Below are positions 1 through 7,657 of a DNA stretch of 64,000 bases, one piece after another. This DNA is from CANHBY01 sp046342195 (lineage in GTDB: Bacteria; Pseudomonadota; Gammaproteobacteria; Burkholderiales; Burkholderiaceae_C), in contig JBKDQE010000066.1 of the NCBI GenBank assembly GCA_046342195.1, positions 20,313 through 84,312 on the forward strand. The letters run 5' to 3'. Under the pieces are notes generated by a model. That model searched no databases, was not told where the DNA came from, and saw only the letters and a list, made by a program, of their open reading frames with translations. Position numbers and translations under genes: made by a program. Each line of letters begins with the position of its first letter. Within the stretch, counting starts at the first letter, position 1.

Positions 1-19
1 CGATTTCAATGCTAAACAT
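1..19 (-). CDS. Start of next Tad-locus gene (5' end only)
   Basis: Only the first six codons are inside the window. An ATG at 19 (reverse strand) is preceded by GGAG with an 8-base spacer, and the reading begins M-F-S-I-E-I. It overlaps the stop region of the secretin gene, as in a tight operon. In Tad loci the gene after rcpA/cpaC is often tadZ/cpaE, but nothing in these few codons proves that identity. Confidence 0.4.
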
Positions 20-21
20 CA

Positions 22-1428
22 TCATTTCTCCAAGCGCTTTTGCAGTTGGGGCCTGTTTTCATCGAGCAGAAGTCGGGATCGCTGAAGGCTCGTTGTATTC
101 AGAGCTGAGTCAGCGGTGACCAATCGCGGCGTGACCACCACCAGTAATTCGGTTTCCTCGTTGCGATCCTGCTGGGCACGAAAAATACCCCCAAGGACAG
201 GCAATTTGCTTAGCCCCGGAACACCATCTGTAGATTTGACCCGCTGTTGTCGCAATAAACCAGAAATCACCAGCGGTGTGTTGTGTTTCAGCGCCACCTG
301 GGTGGTGGTTCGGTGGGTGGTGAAGGCCACGAAACCCTGGTTGGAATTGCGTGGATCAGGCTCGCTGACCTCCACCTCAATGCCTGATTCGATATTCCCT
401 TGGGCATCAGAGACCGGATTAAATTCAATGACAACACCATACTGCTTATAAACCACACTGGTTTGACCGATTCCTGTGGCCACAGGAATCGGTATTTCAC
501 CGCCCGCGACAAATTTTGACTTCCCGCCACTTTTGCAACTCAAGCGAGGTTCAGCGAGCGTCCAGCTGTCGCCATTTTGTTCAAGAAATTGCAATACCGA
601 GGTGATCTGGCTGGCCAGACCCAGAAAACTGGCTGAACGCTGCCCACTGTTGACGACAGGAAAACCCTGCTTGGTCAACCCTTCCCAATGCCCTTGAGTA
701 TGTGCCGCCACAGAGGTGGCAAAAGTGGGGCCATCAGCGGAGCTCGCCCAGTTGATTCCGAGTTGATCCAATGCCCGCTTACGCACCTCGACCACACGCA
801 AATCAAGATGAATCATGGGGTCTAGACGCACTGGGCGCACATTCGGGAGATCATCCTGGATCAAATTCAACACTCCCGGGTACATGGCCAGCACACGCTG
901 CACCCTTGAAGCCGCAGAGCCATCGCGGTAAGCTCCTTCAAGCCACAATTTTTGACCAACGACCCGGATCGTGATTTCAGGAAGATCCTCGAACAGCGAT
1001 TGAATATCACGCCGCACTCGTTCGAGATCCTGGGGGTGAATGACGACCTTAAATGAAGATTCGCTGCCATCTCTCATCCAAAGATAAACCGTGGTTTCTC
1101 CCGCCCCCTCACCCAGTAATACAATCTGGCGGTTATCTATCACATTGGCTTTAAGCAAGCTACCGTTGCCCACGGCAACCCGAATTACATTGCTGCTGGC
1201 ACGATCAATCACCTTGACCTGCCCCACAAAGAGAGTTATTGACTTTGCAGCTTGCTGCCCAGAAACAGAACGCTCCAAGGCCTGATTCCTTTTGACGGGT
1301 GTTTCTGAAATACTTTGCGCCTGAGCCTGCCGATTTGCCAGCGCCAAGATGAGCCCCAAACACCATAGGCCTGACCACAACCATTTTGGCAACACAACGA
1401 TTTCAAATACATCAAAAAAGCACTTCAC
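22..1428 (-). CDS. rcpA: Tad/Flp pilus outer-membrane secretin (RcpA/CpaC)
   Basis: This protein of about 468 residues is the outer-membrane channel through which the Flp pilus is extruded. A hydrophobic signal peptide ends near residue 37 at A-Q-A. It is followed by the pilus N-terminal domain (about 55-125), a BON/secretin-N-like stretch (about 130-200) and the secretin core (about 215-440). The core shows the signatures VAGGEIPIP and VPGLSKLPVLGGIF. I chose the GTG at 1428 because GGAG lies 9 bases upstream; a TTG at 1443 is also open. It is downstream of rcpC in the same direction, but a 166 bp repeat element (1666-1831) separates the two, so it may be partly uncoupled from the upstream operon. 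Family assignment is secure; the exact start is less so. Confidence 0.92.
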   Translation of the reverse strand: MKCFFDVFEIVVLPKWLWSGLWCLGLILALANRQAQAQSISETPVKRNQALERSVSGQQAAKSITLFVGQVKVIDRASSNVIRVAVGNGSLLKANVIDNRQIVLLGEGAGETTVYLWMRDGSESSFKVVIHPQDLERVRRDIQSLFEDLPEITIRVVGQKLWLEGAYRDGSAASRVQRVLAMYPGVLNLIQDDLPNVRPVRLDPMIHLDLRVVEVRKRALDQLGINWASSADGPTFATSVAAHTQGHWEGLTKQGFPVVNSGQRSASFLGLASQITSVLQFLEQNGDSWTLAEPRLSCKSGGKSKFVAGGEIPIPVATGIGQTSVVYKQYGVVIEFNPVSDAQGNIESGIEVEVSEPDPRNSNQGFVAFTTHRTTTQVALKHNTPLVISGLLRQQRVKSTDGVPGLSKLPVLGGIFRAQQDRNEETELLVVVTPRLVTADSALNTTSLQRSRLLLDENRPQLQKRLEK

Positions 1429-1665
1429 AAAACAACACTCCAATTTGATCGATTCAATTCAATGACAGTCTTTCAAGCAATTGATGACTCATGGATATCT
1501 CTCGAAAATAAGCAGTCAAGCAACCATGATCATTTCAAGCGCTGCCCCATGAGATTTGTGCAAACTTTTTGATGGTCGCACTTGATCTCTGGGTTCAGGG
1601 CACAGCTGTGAATCGTGGTGCAAGCAGATCCTACTTATTCATGCAGCGATAACGCATTGAGAGTC

Positions 1666-1831
1666 AAGGAACCTCTGCAAAACCCCTCGCGGCAATCGCA
1701 TCCTTTCCCGGATGAGGTCTGCGGAGTTGGTTTTTTACCTGCAGCACCCGCCTAAAGGCTGCAAAATCTGCCTGGCATCCCCCATTGAGGAAAGGCGTGC
1801 TCATCCATGATGGGTTTTGCAAAGGTTCCTT
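1666..1831. repeat. MITE-like repeat, copy A (complete)
   Basis: A 166 bp element starts with aaggaacctctgcaaaaccc and ends with its reverse complement with one mismatch (20 bp terminal inverted repeats). Internally it has a T-run next to a hairpin around the cctgcag/ctgcaaaa region. Two related copies lie at 55088-55244 and 56282-56404, so this is a dispersed family. It encodes no protein and sits in the gap between rcpC and rcpA. The rest of this gap (1429-1665) shows nothing I recognise. I infer a non-autonomous, miniature inverted-repeat element; no target-site duplication is obvious. Confidence 0.8.
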
Positions 1832-1843
1832 AACGCCAACTGT

Positions 1844-2707
1844 TCAAGCCCTGGGCATACCCCCCCTCTCTCCACCCCCCGCCGATCCACCAATGAGAAA
1901 CTCAATACCCTGGCTTGGCCTTGAGTATGTCGGGGCTTCCGTTTTGGCTTGCTTTTTTATATAGCCAGGAATCAAGGCATCCGGTGTCAGCATGGAGGTC
2001 TGGTTTTGATTGTTGTCATCGGGGCTGCGTAAAACCGCGGTCAAATCACCGGTGGCTTTGGCCAAGAGAATCCGATTGGCGTCCTCGGGGGTGACTTCTA
2101 AAGTCACGTTGGCATACCTCCTCTCTCCTCCTCGGGCATCTTGTTTTGTTATTTCCTGGCCTGTCGCAAGAACAGTCACGTTCGACAGCAAGGGAAACAA
2201 AATCCGCTCATCAGGTTCAGAAACTGAGCCCGATTGTTTGACGGAGTAAATCAAGTCAATATGATCACCGGGGCGAAGCATGCCCGCTGTCGAGCTGACT
2301 TCATCCACTTCGAGGGTCAATGCACGCATGCCTTTTTGCAGATGATTTGAAAACACTCGGCTGCCCAGGCCATCCAAATGTGCAGGCAGCAAGGCCTCAC
2401 CTCTGCGAATCGGAACCTGTAGTCGTGCATTTTCAATCTGAGCAAAATTCGCTGGAGATACCGCCGCCGTATGCGCATATTGACGAGGAATCTGGCGCAC
2501 TGCCAACACCCCAGAAGCAAGAATATCTCCCTTGTCCAAATCGCGATTGGCCACCACCACATCGACCATCTCTTGGCCCCTGCGAGCGATTTCATCCAGT
2601 TGATCCATACGCTGCTGCACAGCCCGGTTCATCAGCCAGGCCGCCAACAAGCCGAGCAATACAGCGGCCAAAAGAAGACCTCCGTTTTGAGTCACTTTGA
2701 ACTTCAT
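1844..2707 (-). CDS. rcpC: Flp pilus assembly protein RcpC/CpaB
   Basis: This 287-residue protein is periplasmic, anchored by one N-terminal membrane segment (about residues 10-27). A SAF domain follows at about 48-110 (start at VVVANRDLDKGDIL), then the RcpC/CpaB domain with the characteristic GMRALTLEVDE and LRPGDHIDLIYS stretches (about 125-155). The C-terminal tail is glycine-rich and low complexity. In Tad systems this protein works with the secretin and is thought to stabilise or gate it. The start has AAGGAAATTGGA directly before ATG, a good ribosome site. It lies downstream of the small pilin-like gene and upstream of rcpA. Confidence 0.92.
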   Translation of the reverse strand: MKFKVTQNGGLLLAAVLLGLLAAWLMNRAVQQRMDQLDEIARRGQEMVDVVVANRDLDKGDILASGVLAVRQIPRQYAHTAAVSPANFAQIENARLQVPIRRGEALLPAHLDGLGSRVFSNHLQKGMRALTLEVDEVSSTAGMLRPGDHIDLIYSVKQSGSVSEPDERILFPLLSNVTVLATGQEITKQDARGGERRYANVTLEVTPEDANRILLAKATGDLTAVLRSPDDNNQNQTSMLTPDALIPGYIKKQAKTEAPTYSRPSQGIEFLIGGSAGGGERGGMPRA

Positions 2708-2870
2708 TCCAATTTCCTTTACTCTGGAAATAAACCTTGTGCATATCGGTTGCTAAATGCTCTGAAAAAACAGGCCGGCAAGCCCCTATGGCAAGGTCAA
2801 GGGCGTTTTGTATTGATCTCGATCTGTTTTTATGAGGTGCGCTTTTGGCAAAGCTCAGCAACCCTGGGGA

Positions 2871-3059
2871 TCAGGGTAAAGACAAAAAAAAGGTCAAGCT
2901 TTCAAAAAAGGCTCTGATGCTGTCAACCAGATAAACGGCAGCTGTTCGACCATGGGCTCCCGGGACATTCAAGGGCACCGTGATGAGCGCGGTCACTGCA
3001 GCCAACAAAATGACATACTCGACCAGAGACTGCCCCTTAAACAACGAACCAAACTTCAT
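2871..3059 (-). CDS. Small pilin-like protein of the Tad locus
   Basis: This is a 62-residue protein. After a short basic leader (MKFGSLFKG) it has a type IVb prepilin-type junction, G then Q-S-L-V-E-Y, with the key Glu at mature position 5. A hydrophobic helix of about 20 residues follows. That matches what the Tad prepilin peptidase (TadV/CpaA) cleaves. The body is only about 50 residues, in the size range of Flp pilins, but the sequence is clearly different from the flp gene at 6169-6453. Its start codon overlaps the stop of the preceding gene (ATGA), so translation is probably coupled. It may be a minor pilin or pseudopilin; the function is inferred. Confidence 0.75.
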   Translation of the reverse strand: MKFGSLFKGQSLVEYVILLAAVTALITVPLNVPGAHGRTAAVYLVDSIRAFFESLTFFLSLP

Positions 3060-3757
3060 GATTGAAAGAATTCCGTCAGGTTGAGCAATACAATCACAGG
3101 ATCACGAGGCCCTTTTTGCTTGAGCGACACCTCAAGGGTCTTTTCCCCCCGCTCATAGGTGGCCAAGTAAGCCGCACCATCCTCAACTTCAGCTTGAAGG
3201 CGCCAGCCTGATTGGCGCCATGCCTCTCTGAGGGTTTCACGGGTGTGGCTCCAATTTCGCTCACTGATGGCGCTCATGTAATAGGCCCGTTTGGGCCCAT
3301 CCACCGATTCCATGACCTGAAGCAGTTTGATTGGCAAATGCCGGGGCCACCCAGAGGGCATGTAATTGGGCTTCAATTCGATTAAATTAACGCAACTCAA
3401 CAGGCCCTGGCTACCGCCTCGTCCATCAGGCTTGACTTGAACCACCATTTGAAAAGGCCCATGAAGCACTGAGATCATTTGCCACTCGGCATGTGTGTTC
3501 TCGCGTGGTGGGCCAGCTTCAAAATTGCGCCATAAAGACCGATAAAAAGACAGCACTTCTTCAGGCCGATGAGGGGCCTCAAACTGCTGAACACGGGTTG
3601 GCACCCCGTTGATCCAGACATCTTTGGCCACCCATTCCAATCGGGCTTTATCCACTGGGGGCATTTCGGGCCAGGGTGTCAGAGATGCTGCACGAGCCCA
3701 GCCATACACACTAAACAGAAGAATGCTGAGGCCGCGCTGGCATTGGCTGAAGTTCAT
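3056..3757 (-). CDS. Exported protein of unknown function in Tad locus
   Basis: This 233-residue protein starts with a short basic region and a hydrophobic signal peptide ending around residue 24 (WARAAS). The mature part is soluble-looking, with no membrane segments and many Trp and Arg residues. I do not recognise a domain. It overlaps its neighbours on both sides by 4 bases (ATGA): its start overlaps the tadE stop and its stop overlaps the start of the small pilin-like gene. This coupling implies a role in the same pilus apparatus, probably in the periplasm. No catalytic motif is visible. Confidence 0.8.
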   Translation of the reverse strand: MNFSQCQRGLSILLFSVYGWARAASLTPWPEMPPVDKARLEWVAKDVWINGVPTRVQQFEAPHRPEEVLSFYRSLWRNFEAGPPRENTHAEWQMISVLHGPFQMVVQVKPDGRGGSQGLLSCVNLIELKPNYMPSGWPRHLPIKLLQVMESVDGPKRAYYMSAISERNWSHTRETLREAWRQSGWRLQAEVEDGAAYLATYERGEKTLEVSLKQKGPRDPVIVLLNLTEFFQS

Positions 3758-4581
3758 CGGCAGCCTCCATATTGCACCTGCTCACCGCCCGAAGTACGGT
3801 CGATTGGAACGGTTTCAACGCTGAGACAAGGAAAAGTGGGGTGGTGATTTTCAAAAACACCAATCACCGAGGACACTGCCTGCAAAGCATTAGTGAATCC
3901 ACCGAACAGCCTACCGATGGGATGTCCTGTCTTGGCCGGAGTCATGGCTTCTCGAACCCCCTCAGAGCCCGCGGCATTCCATGCGTCACCGAGGGTTGCT
4001 GTGCTTGCACCGATCTTTATCACCACACCAGAATTCAGATGATCGAATAAAGAAACTTCGAGGTTGGCACGCTGGATGGGCCTGTTTTTCTGGCCATAGA
4101 GCCAGTCAGCAGCCAAGATCATGGGTGTTGCCAAGGAGTCGATGGGTTCAGATTGAAAAGCCAATCGAATCTGTTGAGGATCTTTCAAGAGAGGATTTCC
4201 TGAGAGATCATGCCAAAATGAAACTGATCTTTTATCAAATGACAAAGACTTTACGCTGTCAGATGCAGACAATCGCCCATCCTGAGTGAAAGCCTCGTTG
4301 CGCAAGAAAAACCGTGCCCGCAATTTGTCTTCAATTTCAGAGGCAGGCAGTCGGGCTTCATCAGGTTGCATAGCTCGCTGAAAAGCCGCATATCGACTGG
4401 CCTGAACGGCAGACTGATAAATATCGGCATATTTTCCAAGGTAATAAACACCCAGAAATAGCGGCAACATCACCAGCATGATCAGCACAAATTCCGTCAA
4501 TGCCTGGCCACGTTGACAAGCTTGATAAGTGCAGGGTTGATGCATGAGACCCAATAATGACTCGGAAGCATAGAAGTTCAT
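3754..4581 (-). CDS. tadE: TadE-like pilus assembly protein (pseudopilin)
   Basis: This is a 275-residue protein. The N-terminus has a prepilin-type site, RG then QALTEF, with Glu at mature position 5, followed by a hydrophobic helix. This is the TadE layout of a processed pseudopilin that remains membrane-bound. The C-terminal 220 residues are periplasmic and polar, ending in a Cys-rich Gly-Gly-Cys-Arg tail. It is longer than most TadE proteins, which are often below 200 residues. Two starts are possible: ATG 4581, used here, and ATG 4545, which leaves a shorter leader before the cleavage site. It lies downstream of tadG and is coupled to the next gene. Confidence 0.82.
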   Translation of the reverse strand: MNFYASESLLGLMHQPCTYQACQRGQALTEFVLIMLVMLPLFLGVYYLGKYADIYQSAVQASRYAAFQRAMQPDEARLPASEIEDKLRARFFLRNEAFTQDGRLSASDSVKSLSFDKRSVSFWHDLSGNPLLKDPQQIRLAFQSEPIDSLATPMILAADWLYGQKNRPIQRANLEVSLFDHLNSGVVIKIGASTATLGDAWNAAGSEGVREAMTPAKTGHPIGRLFGGFTNALQAVSSVIGVFENHHPTFPCLSVETVPIDRTSGGEQVQYGGCR

Positions 4582-4650
4582 GGAACGGCCTATTTTTACT
4601 TTCAGAAAATTGCCATCAAGGTGAATATTGACTCAGCCTCAATTTCATGC

Positions 4651-6042
4651 TCAGGGTTCGGAAAAATTCAAAGCTCCTAACAAAATGGCACGGTCAATTT
4701 CTTTAACAGGTGCCAACCTGGCCTGCCAGAATGGGTTGTACAAAGAAGGGTATTCCTTGTAGGGATCTTGACGCAAAAGGCTGGATCCCCCGCCCCAAGC
4801 TTGGGCAGTCCAGTCACCGATGCCTTGCTGAGGACGCTCGAAATAAACTTGAGCTGCACCTATTGCTGTCACTCGATCAGACAACAATTTTTCATCCATT
4901 TGGGCAGATCCAAGAATAGACGAGCCCTCACCCGCAGCAATACTTATAGACCCCGTGGTCGCCGTGGCACCTTTAGGCCTAAAGGCAGCGATCACAAATT
5001 CAAGGGTGGGGTTGCGCCTGGCGCTCTCTGTCAAATCAGTGACCTCAGAAACACCCGACCAAGGCAACACCCTCATGCTTTCAAAGGCCAACTTTCTTGC
5101 CACCGATGAACCCCAATACAAATGCCCTCCGCGACCGGCATCGGCACGCCCCCAACCCACTGGAATCACTTTAGTACGAAACAAGTGTTTGGTTTTGAGT
5201 TCGAGCGTGTCTTGGGCCTCCCAGCGATCAAAGCCGATCAAGCGCGTACCACCACGCTTTTCAAGATTCACGCCCAATAAAGAGAAATTGGTCAACGAGT
5301 TACCGTGACGTCCGCTTTCGCGGGAAAAATCATCGCGGGACTCTCGCACCACATAGGATGCATCAGTGCGCTTTGCACCCGAATATTTTCGAGAAAACCG
5401 GGACCACTGAAGCATGTTTCTTGCATCAAAAACACCTTGCTCCAGACCCCATTGTGGCGATTGATCTGATCGACCACCGAAATCGGTTTTATTCGCCAAA
5501 ACCACCTGCCTGGAAACCTTCTGAGCCATGATGGCTCCGGTTGCGATGAGGGCGCTATTGGCAAACTCAATAGCTTGTTTTCTGGTATCCAGGCTTAAAA
5601 TCGCACTAGGTAAAAATCTTCCCCCGTAAGCATCTTCCACACGATCAATCATTCGCGCAGCTGAAGTCAACACCTGGGATAAAATTTGCCCAACCCCGGG
5701 TAGAAGTTTGGTCACGATCCCCAGATTGCGAGTGCTTGTTTGCACATATCTCAACCAAGAATCCAAGCTCACCATCTGCGCCACCAAGGCATCAGAAACC
5801 AGCATGGAGCGGTTGCCATAAGCCATCAGGTTCAAGAGCCTGGCCTGTTGCACAGACCCTGCCAAAGCAGCCGCATCTACAGCATTGACGACTTTTTGTT
5901 TGCTGACAGTGAGCTGCCCCACGTTGTAAACACCATAAAGAACTGCGGCGCTGGCTGCAACAGTCGCCAAAAACCAGACCAGGACCTGCCCTTGGCTGCG
6001 ATATAGGTATTTGGGGGACAATCGAGAACAAAGACAGAACAT
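4651..6042 (-). CDS. tadG: TadG-like pilus assembly protein
   Basis: This 463-residue protein has an N-terminal helix (about residues 18-40) preceded by Arg/Ser-Gln-Gly. It continues into the conserved TadG_N motif of the type KVVNAVDAAALAGS followed by LLNLMAYGNR. The large remainder is predicted periplasmic. The pseudopilin Glu at position 5 after Gly is replaced by Trp (G-Q-V-L-V-W-F), so it may not be processed like TadE or Flp. I see no MIDAS (DxSxS) metal site, so it lacks an obvious von Willebrand A module. The start has AGGATC upstream of ATG 6042. It sits between flp and tadE. Confidence 0.82.
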   Translation of the reverse strand: MFCLCSRLSPKYLYRSQGQVLVWFLATVAASAAVLYGVYNVGQLTVSKQKVVNAVDAAALAGSVQQARLLNLMAYGNRSMLVSDALVAQMVSLDSWLRYVQTSTRNLGIVTKLLPGVGQILSQVLTSAARMIDRVEDAYGGRFLPSAILSLDTRKQAIEFANSALIATGAIMAQKVSRQVVLANKTDFGGRSDQSPQWGLEQGVFDARNMLQWSRFSRKYSGAKRTDASYVVRESRDDFSRESGRHGNSLTNFSLLGVNLEKRGGTRLIGFDRWEAQDTLELKTKHLFRTKVIPVGWGRADAGRGGHLYWGSSVARKLAFESMRVLPWSGVSEVTDLTESARRNPTLEFVIAAFRPKGATATTGSISIAAGEGSSILGSAQMDEKLLSDRVTAIGAAQVYFERPQQGIGDWTAQAWGGGSSLLRQDPYKEYPSLYNPFWQARLAPVKEIDRAILLGALNFSEP

Positions 6043-6168
6043 GAATGATCCTGAAAAACTGGAAAGAAATACTCATTCAGACTGAATAAGGCCAAGAAGC
6101 TTTCAGGCAAAGGCTACCGATTCAAAGGCAAGCCGCGCCCATGCATCCAAGAGGCTTTCTGCAAAGAT

Positions 6169-6453
6169 TTATCGGGTAGCAGCAATGTTGTCTGTGAAAT
6201 TGTTCAGCCCCTTGGCGTTGTTGGCTTCTGTAGTGGATGATTTACCCGCTTTGGTGGCTTGATCTGTGGCTTTGCTGGCTGATGTTTGGTTGCCAGCAAG
6301 GCTGGCAGCCATGGCAGCCACTTGGTTACGTACTGTGCTGCCAAAAAAAGAGGTCGTGGCAATGGCGGCAATGGCAATCAGGGCCACGATGATGATGTAC
6401 TCGGTCATGCCTTGGCCGCGACAGCCAAATCGACGCATTTGCGCAATGTTCAT
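6169..6453 (-). CDS. flp: Flp-family type IVb pilin
   Basis: This is a 94-residue major pilin candidate. The leader MNIAQMRRFGCRG precedes Q-G-M-T-E-Y, the canonical Flp cleavage and Glu-Tyr motif, followed by a long Ile/Ala-rich helix. The C-terminal part is Ala/Ser/Thr/Lys-rich and low complexity, as in many Flp pilins, and rather long for the family. I set the start at 6453 because AAGGAG lies 8 bases upstream; an in-frame extension of 19 codons has no such signal. It is the first gene of the leftward Tad operon. Confidence 0.9.
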   Translation of the reverse strand: MNIAQMRRFGCRGQGMTEYIIIVALIAIAAIATTSFFGSTVRNQVAAMAASLAGNQTSASKATDQATKAGKSSTTEANNAKGLNNFTDNIAATR

Positions 6454-6586
6454 AGTGATACTCCTTGTGCAATAACTTTGAGATGAAAAATGGCGAGCCT
6501 CTGTGGTCACTGAAGAGGTGAAGTTGGACTTGCTGCCTCAAAGTTTAGTGATTTGCAAAAATGTCCTACTTCGAAAAATAACGCGA

Positions 6587-6605
6587 ATTGCAGCAATATT
6601 GCAAT
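6587..6605. promoter_or_regulatory. Dyad between divergent flp and tadE genes
   Basis: The sequence attgca, seven bases, tgcaat forms a perfect 6+6 dyad in the short intergenic region between the leftward flp operon and the rightward TadE-like gene. Its position fits an operator for a shared regulator, but no regulator gene is nearby and the match could be chance. Confidence 0.3.
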
Positions 6606-6668
6606 AAAGATATTTTTGTCGCGTCATCAAAATTCTGCCCACCAAAGATCTGGATGGAAGGAAGAGTG

Positions 6669-7367
6669 ATGCAAATAAGCAAATCCTATGGGGTGTCTAC
6701 CATTGAATTCGTCGTGGTGTTTCCTATCGCTTTGCTGATGTTGTTGATCGTGATTCAGTTAGGCTTTGTCTATATGGCCAAGCTGGCGCTGAATCACGCC
6801 ACCTTTATAGCTGCGCGCCACGGCGCCACAAAGGGCGGTCGAGAATCAGAAATTCGAGCCGCTATGGTCAAAGAGCTGGTGCCTTTTTACCAAGATGGCA
6901 CCCAAACGCACGCCGGATTGCGCATTGCTCAGGCCTACATCATGGCGAAGCTGGATACCTCCGTGTGGCCCCAGGCGCTACTGGTGAAACGACTCAGTCC
7001 GAATGCAGACACGTTGTCGGATTTCGGCGTCAAGATTGATGGCAAACAGCAAATACCGAATGACAACCTTCAATGGCGCTCTAACGCTGTAGGCCCGAAG
7101 TCCGGGGTTAACATTCAGGACGCCAATTTGCTTAAAATCAAGGTAGTTTATGGTTACAAGTTAAAGGTCCCACTCATGGGTGCCCTTGTTCGAGCCATGA
7201 TGTGCGGTGGCTTGGCCCCAATGCAAGGGTGGGGCAGCGATGTCTTGCCCTGGACCGCTCTGCCCCAAAATTTCGAGCTTTGTTCGGCCTATTACAGCCA
7301 AGACCGAATTCCAATCGAATCTTATGCAATTGTTCAAATGCAATCACCATTTGATGACACGCCCTAG
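6669..7367 (+). CDS. TadE-like pilus assembly protein (second copy, divergent)
   Basis: This 232-residue protein has leader residues MQISKSYG and then V-S-T-I-E-F with Glu at mature position 5. It has a hydrophobic helix and the typical TadE continuation in which an aligned Ala-Arg-His-Gly follows about 25 residues later. The start at 6669 is supported by GGAAGGAAGAG just upstream. It is the only Tad gene on the plus strand, opposite flp, and it is followed by transposase debris, so it may be at the boundary of the locus. It differs in sequence from the TadE-like protein at 3754-4581. Confidence 0.82.
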   Translation: MQISKSYGVSTIEFVVVFPIALLMLLIVIQLGFVYMAKLALNHATFIAARHGATKGGRESEIRAAMVKELVPFYQDGTQTHAGLRIAQAYIMAKLDTSVWPQALLVKRLSPNADTLSDFGVKIDGKQQIPNDNLQWRSNAVGPKSGVNIQDANLLKIKVVYGYKLKVPLMGALVRAMMCGGLAPMQGWGSDVLPWTALPQNFELCSAYYSQDRIPIESYAIVQMQSPFDDTP

Positions 7368-7427
7368 TTTTACTGTGTCATCAAAAATACGGCATTATCA
7401 GTCATCAACATTTTTGGGTGATGACGC

Positions 7428-7641
7428 ATGGATGTGATTGAGCGGTTTGATGCCTATCTTAGACACTTGGCAGACGGTTTGGGGCACTCAGATCGATACG
7501 CTGGGCTCAACGGTTATTGCATGGGGTTGATGCTCCCGTTGGCACGCAATTCAGTGGCCGGCTGGGCAAGACGAACCCTTGAAATATGACTTGGCCACTT
7601 TGCCGGCTGAAACATCGCTGGAAAGCTTGATGACAAAGTGA
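7428..7641 (+). pseudogene. IS701-family transposase remnant with internal deletion
   Basis: The first 40 or so codons from ATG 7428 read like the N-terminus of IS701-type transposases (MDVIERFDAYLRHLADGL, then GLNGYCMGLMLPLAR). From about 7550, in another frame, the text resembles the distal part of the same protein (WPAG, then EPLKYDLATLPAETSL). The middle of the gene, including the catalytic region, is therefore missing, with the join near 7548-7555, and the end is also lost. No terminal repeats were found. It cannot be functional. It separates the Tad locus from recQ. Confidence 0.75.
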
Positions 7642-7657
7642 GGGTAAAAGTTTTTTT

